Of a stretch of 27,213 nucleotides of DNA, positions 19,050 to 27,213 are shown piece after piece. Under the pieces are notes generated by a model. It made no database searches. It had not been told where the DNA came from and saw only the letters and a list, made by a program, of their open reading frames with translations. The stretch lies in assembly GCA_004151065.3 (NCBI GenBank), contig NWUY0300030601.1, positions 19,394 to 46,606 of the forward strand. The letters run 5' to 3'. How positions within the stretch are numbered: the stretch's first letter is position 1; the number at the start of each line of letters is the position of its first letter. This DNA comes from Larix sibirica. Lineage: Eukaryota; Streptophyta; Pinopsida; Pinales; Pinaceae. A program made the translations under genes and the position numbers.

Positions 19050-19850
19050 GACCTTATCTGATAGGGCTTAGATACAAGATGTTGATGATCCCCTGCGTTT
19101 TGTACTTAAGTAAGCTTTTTCCAAGACCCTCGCAAGATTAATAGCACCTTGAGGTTCCTCTTGAATTGTAGCCATAGAATGAGTCATATAAGATTATGTG
19201 CATAGTCTCCAACATTAACACCCATCTGAGCTCAACCCCCAACACCATCACCAACCCCGATAGCATGTTTACCTACACAGATAAAGTGAGCATCCTTGAG
19301 CATCCTCTCCACCTGTAGGCTCCTTGTCCAAGTGTAGGATGTAACATGCACCTGATAACAATTTAAATACTTCATCACCAAGATGTGCCTGGTCTGAAGC
19401 ATTAGAAGAGTCATCAAGATTATCAAATTTAGCATAACCATCAAAGGTTGTGTCTGGAGATACCCGAGCAACTGTATTCAAGAGAGCAGTAAAATTGTGA
19501 AGCCCCTTTGACTCTGGACCACATATCCAACGAAGGCAGTTTCCATTACCAAAAGAGTGAAAGCCAAGCAAACCATAGGCCAAATTCAATCCAACAGGGT
19601 TTCTCTTATTTGGCCTATCTCTGTCCCTCTTGTAATGGCCATTTCTTTGCATACTGCAAAAAGATGCCGCTAGTGAAATCTTGTTCAAACGGACATTTCT
19701 GCAAAAGCACAAACGAGTTATGGACAATGGAGCGGAGGGAAACTTCATTGGCAGAAATCTTGATCCCTGGTGGGGTTATAACAAGGCCCATATTTGCTAG
19801 AGGTGTTAGCCTCTCATAAGTATAGTCATCAGGGTTTTATTCTTCTGTAA
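19050..19850 (-). pseudogene. PP2C-type (PPM, plant PP2C55-like) protein phosphatase fragment
   Basis: PPM phosphatases remove phosphate from Ser/Thr using metal ions held by Asp residues. On the - strand the N-terminal part reads NMGLVITPPGIKISANEVSL and, after a shift near 19620, GLNLAYGLLGFHSFGNGN. The catalytic start follows: FKLLSGACYILHLDKE, GGEDA, HFICVGKHAIGVGDGVGG, then GVNVGDYAHNL, then IQEEPQGAINLARVLEKAY and RGSSTSCI. These match the plant PP2C pattern LP-PDKEATGGEDAHFI, ADGVGGWAD and IQEEP-GAIDPARVLEKAH. A 10-bp tandem duplication (19288-19307) shifts the frame inside GGEDAHF. The Trp of VGGW is a TGA at 19232-19234, and another shift precedes MATIQEEP. The C-terminal metal-binding Asp region is missing. 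Confidence 0.85.
19288..19307. repeat. 10-bp tandem duplication causing a frameshift
   Basis: GAGCATCCTT is followed directly by GAGCATCCTC. One copy too many inside the conserved GGEDAHF codons explains why the PP2C frame is lost here. Confidence 0.85.
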
Positions 19851-20428
19851 AGAAGATTTTGTTGGAGGTAGGCAATGTATAGTATTATTTGGTAGGTTCC
19901 ATGGAAAAAAGTCAAACTGGTATACTGACTATGAAATCTCAGATTTGGAGGAGCTTTTGATGAAGTCCTGTAGTTTCCATTTGACATCCTCCTATGAATC
20001 CTCGCTATTTTTCAAAATTTTAAAAAAATAATCGGATCTCACTGCTTAGATCTTTGCTTTGTTATATTTTTCGAACACTGAACGGTATATTTTTACTAAT
20101 AACAAAATAACTGTTGTAGTTCATATTTCAGTAATGAGAAGCTGTTTTTCTGTGTTTTTGCTTTTATCACGTTGACAGAGTAGGAAACCAGGAAAGTCTT
20201 GACAGGTTGGTTGGCCGGATGACGAAAAAAATGACCACATATTAACCATTTCTAACTACCCCCTATGCGCGTTTTTTATGCGTTGTTAAAATGCTCCAGG
20301 GCAGCTTTGGTCGATGGAGAAAACGTATTTTCTTCCATTTATAAGTCTTGCTTCCAAGCTCACTGAAGCTCACCGTTGGGTTTGGTCATGATAATGTAAT
20401 AGTTCCAAAAATGTTAATGGGCTTTGTT
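19851..20428. other. Unassigned stretch, no gene seen
   Basis: A homopolymer-containing AT-rich segment with no open frame of note. An acceptor-like TTCTTTACAG on the - strand near 19850 marks where the PP2C-like reading begins. Confidence 0.4.
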
Positions 20429-20546
20429 GGTTTGTAATCTTTGATGTTATTTCTCGTCAAGATTCAATCTCCAAAAACATGTGCTTGGTTGGTTTGTAAA
20501 CTTTGATGTTCTTATTTCTCACCAAGATTCAATCTCCAAAAACATG
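20429..20546. repeat. Tandem direct repeat, about 62 bp
   Basis: GGTTTGTAATCTTTGATGTT at 20429 recurs at 20491 as GGTTTGTAAACTTTGATGTT. Both are followed by CAAGATTCAATCTCCAAAAA and CATGT. A few point differences and a 2-bp indel separate the copies. Confidence 0.88.
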
Positions 20547-21059
20547 TTCATCCCTCGTGCGTTGTCCACCCTGGATAAAAAGGCCCAAAACACTAAAAAT
20601 ATAATTCAAAACCTGTAACGCAAATGCTAATGCAATGCATCTGGCCATACTACTTGTCGCGATTGATCATATCCTTGTAGCATATGATGGACTCTAGCCG
20701 TTGTAGCAGATGAAGTCGTCAGCCTTGGCATTCACTTCTTAGTGGCTAAGTATGCACTTCTATTCACACATCCCTCTGCCGACAACGCCTCCAAAGATAC
20801 GAATGTTTCCATATTCGGTATCTCTTCTAACTCAGAGCAGCCAAAAATATCTAGTAATCTAAGCTCCTCCAACCCCCGTATGCTCTGCAGCTTCACACAC
20901 CCGTTCATCTACAACCCCCGAAGGTAACAATTTTTCCATACTTGGCAGTTGGCAGCTCTTCTAACTTGGAAAACCTAGAAACAAGCGTGCAGCCTTCTAT
21001 AATTTCTATCATCTAGCCGCTGCACTTGAATGTGTCGAGGCGAGAAGCAATCCAAGAAG

Positions 21060-21160
21060 CACGCTAGAGGTCACAGACGCAGAATAAGTGAAGTGAACTT
21101 CTCGGATACGCAACCGCGGTAAAAGCATATTCATTGAACTTCTCCAACACGCAACCACGG
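21060..21160. repeat. Imperfect direct repeat in the LRR relic
   Basis: GAACTTCTCGGATACGCAAC near 21096 and GAACTTCTCCAACACGCAAC near 21137, each followed by CGCGGTAAAAGCA or CACGGCAAATGCA. They probably reflect the LRR periodicity itself. Confidence 0.6.
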
Positions 21161-21197
21161 CAAATGCAAACTTCTTCAACACGAAAGGTTACATACC

Positions 21198-21340
21198 AGA
21201 GGGCGGGAACGGAGGCAGACTGGCCAGTGAGAACTTCAACAACATCCCCACAACATATGACATGTTCAAGAGGGCGGGAACGGAGGCAGACTGGCCAGTG
21301 AGAACTTCAACAATATCTCGACAACACATGACATGTTCAA
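21198..21340. repeat. 71-bp tandem duplication in the LRR relic
   Basis: The units start at 21198 and 21269 with AGAGGGCGGGAACGGAGGCA and end with GACATGTTCA. Only a few bases differ. The period is not a multiple of three, so the duplication shifts the reading frame. Confidence 0.92.
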
Positions 21341-21377
21341 GGTTCTCTGATTTCTGTACTTTCTCGCTCAGGTGCAT

Positions 21378-21950
21378 ATATATGATAAAAACTAAGCATT
21401 AAGTTGTAGAGCATTAAATATGACAATTCAATACTTAAAATCACATTGGATCTAAAAATTCTCAAGATCCGATGAACCCTAAATACTGAGCTACCATATA
21501 TCCTTCATTACAAAAAGCCCCATATAACATAAAACCTATACATGAAATAGACAAGGAAAAAATATAGTATCGATGCCATAATACTAGTATCGATGCCAAT
21601 CTATTATGGATGGAAAATTAGGGATTATGAAATTACGTTTGTAATGCGTGCAGGATCTATATGCTGGAAAGGCTAACCTCTTGATATGGATATCCGCCGG
21701 TCTGATTGTCTATGCGGTATTGAGAGTGGCAAGTATTTGGCTTAGGTGTCAGAATTTTATTTACTAAAAGAAGGTGATGTGTGGCAGATATTGGTTACAA
21801 TGTTTTTCGAAATCTATTTTGAAAAAAGAACGCTTTCGCTCTAAAAATGAAAAATAATTAGTTTTTAGGTTGATGGGTAGATATTTTCAACCTAAAGTTA
21901 TTGATAAATGTTTTTTTGTAAAAGTGATGGATATATCTTTTTTCAACCTA
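21378..21950. other. Unassigned AT-rich stretch
   Basis: No open frame, RNA gene or element end was recognised here. Confidence 0.4.
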
Positions 21951-22107
21951 AAGTTATTTTGATTGATTTATATTTTTGTAAGAGTTATTTTAAATTATTA
22001 TTATTATTAAAGAAGAGAAAAATCTATTAAGAGTTACAAGTTAAAAATCTATTAAGAGTTGCAAGTTATTTTGATTGATTTATATTTTTGTAAGAGTTAT
22101 TTTAAAT
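21951..22107. repeat. Perfect 45-bp direct repeat, 112-bp period
   Basis: The block AAGTTATTTTGATTGATTTA, continuing to TTATTTTAAAT, occurs at 21951-21995 and identically at 22063-22107. The spacer holds a second small duplication, AAATCTATTAAGAGTT followed by ACAAGTT or GCAAGTT. Identity is far higher than elsewhere in this decayed region, so the duplication is recent. Confidence 0.92.
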
Positions 22108-23280
22108 GGTTACTATCATAAAAGAGGAGAAAAATTATTAGGAGTTACAAGTTATTAGCATCTTTATTGGTAATGGCTAATAATTAAGCAAGTGACATAT
22201 TATATATATATTTTTTAAAATAAAAACAAAAAACTATAATTCATATAAATAACAGTATGCTATAAAGAGAAATAAAGTTCATTTTTTCAATACACAAAAG
22301 TAAAAATGCATATATCATGTAGTAAATAGGATAATATCCACTATAGGGGAAGGGTCACCATTATCCTTATGGATGTGTTCCTGACCATCATTTTTAGCTC
22401 CAAATTTGGGGTGGCAAGACCCAATCTTCATCATCATGAATTTTCTTAAGGGGTTTCTCTACCTCAAGAATGGCCAAGGCAAGTCGTGGGAACTTGTCAT
22501 TTTAGTGTTGCAATGAAGGGAACTCGTATGGTGGTGTTTCATCCTCTCATGGACAATTTAGTCAACAATGTGTTGTGGGTTAGGTGTGCTACATCTAACT
22601 TGACCTTCTAAACTTGCATAGTAATATGTATATATGTATTGCCACATTAAAGAGTTGTCATACCATAAAACAATTTATATAAGTCCCACCTCATTTAAAC
22701 ATGGCATCATTTTCATTCTTGTAAATGAGAAAAAACACTTTAGTTTCAATTAGTTGCTAGAGTGCATGAAACTAAATGATGGCATGGAATCTTTTCTCCC
22801 TAAGAAAGCAACTTCCAAGATACAAAGGTGGGGAGGAATTGGCCCCATAAAGTAATGGCATGGCTTCATGCATACTTGGAACTTACACAATCCTAGAAAA
22901 GGCACTTGAAATTTTTGGGTCTACTATGTTATAACAGACACTTAGGTTGAGAAATGTCAAGGTGAATCAACATGTTGTGAAGACCCAATCCTTGAAAAGG
23001 AAGGACCAAGCATACAAGACCATTTGGGGCTCAACCAAAGGTTTCCAAACAATATACACTTGGAAGCGTTGGGGTATTTATTTATATCTAAGTTGCCAAA
23101 GCTTATTACACTGACAATCTAAGATAGGTTTGTGATAGAGACACTTGCATCCATCAACTAGTTTGTACTTTTTAAAGGCCTTAGCTTTGTTGTAGTGCCC
23201 GTTCCTTCCACTAGACTCTAGGATATTGCAAACCTTACATTATAATAAAAGGGCCGAGGATAATTTCTTTCATTTAACCA
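22108..23280. other. Unassigned stretch downstream (3' side) of LINE-B
   Basis: There is no recognisable gene. It may include the decayed 3' end of LINE-B, which lies on the - strand, but I find no motif that shows this. A TA-rich run lies near 22198-22212. Confidence 0.4.
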
Positions 23281-23288
23281 AATACTAG

Positions 23289-23350
23289 CCTATTTGGGTT
23301 GGCCAATTACTAAAATACCAACCTATTTGGGTTGGCCAATTACTAAAATT
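23289..23350. repeat. Tandem repeat, 33-bp period
   Basis: CCTATTTGGGTTGGCCAATT followed by ACTAAAAT occurs at 23289 and again at 23322, perfect over 28 bp. It sits within the LINE-B homology and interrupts it. Confidence 0.9.
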
Positions 23351-24299
23351 TATCTTTTAGCTCCATCCAAGGTTCATAGTCCCAATTTTGGGCATAATGT
23401 GTCTCTAATAATATTTATGCCTTTTCAAAAAAATTCTCAAAGCTAAGAACCATACTAACTTCGAACTATAACTTTCTTTAATGCAACAAAATGAGAGATT
23501 ACCATAGTGAATGGTAACTAAAGGATATAATAGATCCAAGAGCTTAGCCTTCCAATTTGCCAAGATGGGGTTTAATTGCTTCCCAGGCCTTCCAAATGCT
23601 TGAAGCAACAAAAGTTCCTTTCACCTTCACATAGACTATAGTGACAATAAGAGTTCATAAGTTGAGTTTCATGCCAAGCTTTATTGCCTAGGGGAGTTCC
23701 TAAGCAAATGTAATTCCTTGCAAGTACCTTCCAAGCATCACTACCTTTCATTTCCTCTATAACCCATTTTTCATAATATATTTGGGCCTAGTTATGTGTT
23801 GTAACAATCCTAATGCATCCCTAGTCTTTGGGAGTACAACATAGGTTATGATTTACTATATCAAAACTTTTGATCACACCATCTATATAGACCTAAAGAA
23901 TGGTGTGCCAAGACTTCTCAAGCAACCCATAAGCACTATTAGACGGGACCAAACATAGGGACTAGTACAATGGGTGGTTGCTAGAACTTTTGCGTGTTTC
24001 TAAACTTTAACAAGTAGAGACTTGAACTTTGTCAACAACTTCTTAATCTTCAAATCATCACATGTTGAATAACCATATCTCAAAGGTACTCAAGTGAGGC
24101 CTGGAGGGAAAGGGGAGTCAAGGAACTTAAAGATCTGGACAAGGTGGCTCTGGAATCATCCCTTATCAGTAAGATAAGAAAGAAGGTTGTAAAGGATTTG
24201 AAAGTAATATTGAGTTTTAGTACACTAGATTGTGGATCCCAATGCATCACAAAATATACAGAGGTAACTTGCATATTTTTCTCTATAGAGACATGACCA

Positions 24300-25100
24300 T
24301 TAATAATAGTGAAAAAGGGGTCATGTGTAAAGTGTTCATTTGTTAATTGCCCAACACTCTACTTTGAAAGAGGAATGCCTTTTGACAACTCCCTAGTTGA
24401 CTCGTTGAGAAATGAGATAGGTTAATACTTTTGTCAATATGACATATAAAGGTGGGACCAATGGGAAACCTTTCCAAATAGACCTTAAGCATGGAAAAAA
24501 TGAAGGTCCACTCAAGCTTTTCATTATATTTTCAAAACCAATCTTAATGAAGACTCTAGACAGCGTTAAAGTTGAGACATTTAGCCTACGCCATATCTTT
24601 CCACACTACTATGACACTATCCAAAATGAATTTCATTCTAATGAATTTTTAATGAATCTTATTTGCTTTAGGAAAATGATGTTAACCAAGATGTACTTAA
24701 TATGCATGGCCATGTCCTTGGTTAGAATTATATAGTTAGACACTCAACAAGGTAATTCGTCTCTCTAGTTGGTAATGAGTTTAAAGTCCACAAGATTGGA
24801 TATGAGCCTGATTATTAAATTGTTAATAAATGGCCTCCAATTATTTTTTTATGGCTTCTATGTACCTGGAATAGGGCCAACCTAACAAAATATAGTGTGG
24901 CTTTATAAAATGTACACAAAAGGTCATCCAACCCAAACAGATTATACTTTTCCATCTTGATTAGAAAAATGACTAATTCATCAAAAGTTAGTACATGATC
25001 ACACATTCTTTCATGTTCCTCAGAAAGTTTGAAAAGAACTGCATCAAGAAAAATATGCACATGCCCACCATATATTCCTCTGTGAAGCCTTAACATTGAA
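24300..25100 (-). pseudogene. LINE-B reverse transcriptase domain, catalytic Asp residues lost
   Basis: This is the best-preserved part of LINE-B. The fingers region (25096-24815) is an open frame of 93 codons starting MLRLHRGIYGGHVHIF. Beyond it the homology continues through stops at several points in more than one frame. Motif A keeps the context KI-FE and LEWTFIFSMLK but carries Gly (GGT, plus-strand ACC at 24537-24539) in place of Asp. Motif C keeps NEHF-HD-F with His for the first Asp. Either change alone would abolish polymerase activity in this family, so it is a dead copy independent of its stops. Confidence 0.8.
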
Positions 25101-25700
25101 AAAATTGTCTATACCAGTTGAAAAATTGTTCTTCAATATCCTCTTGCTTGGTGAGCCATTTGTTGGTTGTCTTTGTCGTAGATAATTTTTCAAAATATTC
25201 CTTAGTTGAGAAGGACTCAACAAAGAGTCCTTTGTTGTCTAGTTCCCTAATCAAATCTAATGGATACAAGCTCTTAAGTAATCCTTCTATGCTAGAAAAA
25301 ATTCTCTCAAGTTAAGGAGGTGCCAAATGTCAACCCTTTCTTGTGTTTTCTCAGTAAAGAGTCCATATTAAAGCCATTGGTTAACTTATTCTAGATCATC
25401 TTTCACAACCCTATGTTAGGGTTAGTTCCTCTAGATTAAGGAGATTTGTTAACCATGCCTCATTAGGAAGGAGGTAGTACACAGTGACATCCTCCCATGA
25501 AAAAAATATCCAACTCACTCTCGGATCTATATAAGACATCCCAAACCCTTCTAATGCAATGCGATTAATATGACTTGGGTTTCTCAAATGAAAATCATTT
25601 AAGATAAATTTCATCTTATGCATGCATATTTTATCAATTTCACAAGATAGAGATAAGTAAATTGGTTTTTGGTTTGAAGGAGTGGTCTCTCCCAATACTT

Positions 25701-26640
25701 AAACAAACCTTGAACCATTGTAATTGAAGTAAAAGGCACTCTGTGCCATAGGGGATTCATTGGTAAACCAATATCATATCACATAGGAAGAGGAATCTAC
25801 CTCCAACATTGAATGAGTTTCTAGTTAGTGTTATAGGTTGTATTATACAATTTTAGAACTAACTTCACACATGGCTATATGGACACACACTCTTGACAAA
25901 AATAATTTTAAACTAACACCATTAGGTTTAATTCAATGTAGTGTGCTACAAATTAGAAAATTAAATCAACACCAAAAAAACTGTAGTAGACATAAGATCA
26001 CCCCAATACCTTTATCTCATTAGCCTTCCCTTCCTATGTATATTTATCCTACTTCTACTTTACCCTTTGTAAATCCTCTATCTTTAGTGATATCTTTGGC
26101 AATTGATTATTCAACCTTCCTAGTACAATTGATTATGTAGAATCTCAATCTTGTAAAAGTATTACCTAACTTGGTTTTCAATAATCTCATGAAAGAAACT
26201 TTATATATATCACCAATGGCTTCTTCTCTTTTACTTTCCCCTCATATTTTTTTATCCAAAAAATCGTTGAGAACTAAGTTGTATGGGCTTCTAGAAACCA
26301 TCTATAGAATCGAGCACCCAGAGTACAAATGTTAGATTTCAACCATGTTTCAAGGTGAGAGCAATGTACGAGGCACCTATGGTTGCAAAGCGCATCACAC
26401 AGGGTTAATGTTGCTACATTTTTATTTTTATTTTTTTGGGGGATGTCGAACAACCAATTACCACTCACCAGTTAAAATGTGGGCATCATCCACTCACCTC
26501 TTTAAGGAACTTGTCCTTAAGTTGTTTATTGTAGGACCCACAGGAAAATTTATTTCATGTTGAAAGTTCCTAGATGCTTTGAGCCACATGGTTACAACAC
26601 AAATCAAAATAATTGTGTATGATATCTATATTAAAAATAT
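25701..26640. other. Unassigned stretch beyond LINE-B
   Basis: If LINE-B was once full length, its endonuclease and ORF1 should lie here on the - strand. I see no convincing WN-RG, GDFN or SDH motifs. Short open frames on both strands near 26270-26560 show no domain. Confidence 0.4.
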
Positions 26641-26723
26641 TGACAAAATCTATTTCACATCATTACAGGCATAGTTGTGACTCCCGTGTTTTTTAAAATA
26701 TTATGTGAAATTGATTTTGTCAA
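26640..26723. repeat. Inverted repeat with 21-bp arms
   Basis: TTGACAAAATCTATTTCACA plus T at 26640-26660 is complementary to ATGTGAAATTGATTTTGTCA plus A at 26703-26723 with one mismatch. The loop is 42 bp. It is not followed by a T run, and the location is not next to a gene, so a terminator role is not supported. A foldback or MITE remnant is possible. Confidence 0.85.
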
Positions 26724-27213
26724 AGAAGTTGCACTGGAAGATGATCAATATCATGGATGTACACTTGTTACACTCAAGTTAATCTTGTTGATCCGCTCAA
26801 GGAAGCCCAAAATATGATATAATATCTAAATGCCTATTGGCGTAAAAATCCACAAGATTCAACGAATCTCATAATCAACAAAAACTACTTAAGAGGATTA
26901 AATTGGAGTTATGAAAATCCATTTTTCAAAGCTATCCCCCCAAAAACATAACATTTAGTGGCTTATTGATAGGGCCGTGATTTCACTCTTTATCCCAATT
27001 CACATATCAATGCAATGTTTGAGTTAAATGTATAAAAAGGAGTTGTTTAAATGTTTGTGTTTTGAATTTGTTTGGCTAAAATCATTAGATTTAATCATTA
27101 GAATGTGGTAATTTATTTTTTAATTAAATATAAAAAAAAATTATTATTCAAACTTAATTTTTGCTTGATTGTGAATATCAATGTATTGTTTGAATTAAGT
27201 GTATTAAAAAGAA
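26724..27213. other. Unassigned AT-rich stretch with a long-period direct repeat
   Basis: A block near 27006 (ATCAATGCAATGTTTGAGTT, then AAATGTATAAAAAGGA) resembles one near 27176 at the window end (ATCAATGTATTGTTTGAATT, then AAGTGTATTAAAAAGAA). They are about 170 bp apart and differ mostly by transitions. The second copy may continue past the window. There is no gene. Confidence 0.6.

Larger units (their letters stand above)
20735..21377 (-). pseudogene. NLR-type leucine-rich-repeat relic (TIR-NBS-LRR-like)
   Basis: NLR proteins are intracellular immune receptors, and their C-terminal LRRs sense or restrain activation. On the - strand from about 20920 to 20735 the frame reads LQSIRGLEELRLLDIFGC, then SELEEIPNMETFVSLEALSA and EGCVN: three consecutive LRRs with the L..L..L.L..C..LEE.P pattern typical of conifer TNLs. 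Upstream (20920-21010) a damaged repeat reads EIIEGCTLVSRFSKLEELP. Further upstream (21189-21377) SENLEHVMCCRDIVEVL looks like another repeat, duplicated by a 71-bp tandem duplication that breaks the frame. No NB-ARC or TIR domain is in the window. Stops such as the TAG before MNGCVKLQ show it is a relic. Confidence 0.75.
23280..25700 (-). mobile_element. LINE-B: second, heavily decayed LINE on the - strand
   Basis: Reverse-transcriptase homology runs from 25096 towards lower coordinates. Near 25000: VLTFDELVIFLIKMEKYNLF, then GLDDLLCTFYKATLYFVRL (the K.PGPDGLP-FYKA-W-F block). Near 24760: LISNLVDFKLITN (IPK-GD---ITNWRPI). Near 24650: IKYILVNIIFLKQIRFIKN. Motif A reads KIGFENI near 24540 with Asp replaced by Gly. 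WKGFPLVPPLYVILTKVLTY near 24450 is the RQGCPLAP block. Motif C reads EHFTHDPFF near 24325, where ADD has become THD. Downstream, SSIWKAWEAIKPHL (about 23590) and KGINIIRDTLCPK (about 23400) match the C-terminal region. Sequence at 25411-25695 (INRIALEGFGMSYIDPR) may be endonuclease remnant, which would imply a deletion between it and the RT. It is a different LINE lineage from LINE-A. Confidence 0.8.

Noticed and set aside
19508-19819. The + strand 103-codon frame over the PP2C relic
   Set aside because: It is the antisense shadow of the phosphatase reading and has no domain.
24439-24735. The + strand 98-codon frame in LINE-B
   Set aside because: It is antisense to clear reverse transcriptase homology on the - strand.
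26640-26723. A transcription terminator
   Set aside because: This is eukaryotic-type DNA, there is no adjacent gene, and the loop is long.
1-27213. A CRISPR array, bacterial operon, phage or integron
   Set aside because: The repeats here are diverged duplications without regular spacers, and the content (L1 LINEs, Gypsy integrase, actin, PP2C, NLR fragments) is that of a plant nuclear genome.

Overview
The window is a repeat-dominated, AT-rich stretch of nuclear DNA from a seed plant. The old, decayed LINE and LTR-retrotransposon relics, the near absence of intact genes and the nested insertions suggest a large genome, probably a gymnosperm; that last step is inference. I found no gene I would call intact. 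The long recognisable coding stretches are all broken by stops or frameshifts.

Region by region. 1-4550: mostly unassigned sequence, with a small GC-richer coding-like island near 1730-2090 and short imperfect repeats around 2520-2900. 4553-13451: a nearly full-length plant L1-type LINE on the + strand (LINE-A). It has a 5' UTR, ORF1 (DUF4283-like plus CCHC-like cysteines), ORF2 (endonuclease, reverse transcriptase, zinc-binding domain, RNase H), an unexpected third frame I call ORF3 with a coiled-coil-like C-terminus, a 3' UTR and a short A tail. A diverged 55-bp direct repeat flanks it and is probably its target-site duplication. A 1.52-kb solo LTR sits inside ORF2 at 8737-10258; removing it and one copy of its 5-bp target repeat leaves the ORF2 frame uninterrupted. 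13452-15430: short tandem repeats and a TC/TA microsatellite. 15438-15768: a second solo-LTR-like sequence. 15950-17100: a decayed Ty3/Gypsy integrase on the - strand. 17779-17900: a tRNA-like SINE head beside an ambiguous base. 18241-21377: a cluster of broken host-gene fragments, all on the - strand: actin exon 1, a PP2C phosphatase relic and a TIR-NBS-LRR-type leucine-rich-repeat relic. 21378-23280: AT-rich sequence with direct repeats. 23280-25700: a second, more decayed LINE on the - strand (LINE-B) whose reverse transcriptase has lost catalytic aspartates. 25700-27213: unassigned, with one inverted repeat and one long-period direct repeat.

The most interesting item is ORF3 of LINE-A. 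It starts 5 nt after the ORF2 stop, much as ORF2 starts 3 nt after the ORF1 stop. It is followable in one frame for 450 codons, and each of its 13 in-frame stops is one C-to-T step away from a Gln or Arg codon. Second is the same-strand cluster of unrelated host-gene fragments at 18-21 kb, which could reflect capture by a transposon or simple pseudogene decay.
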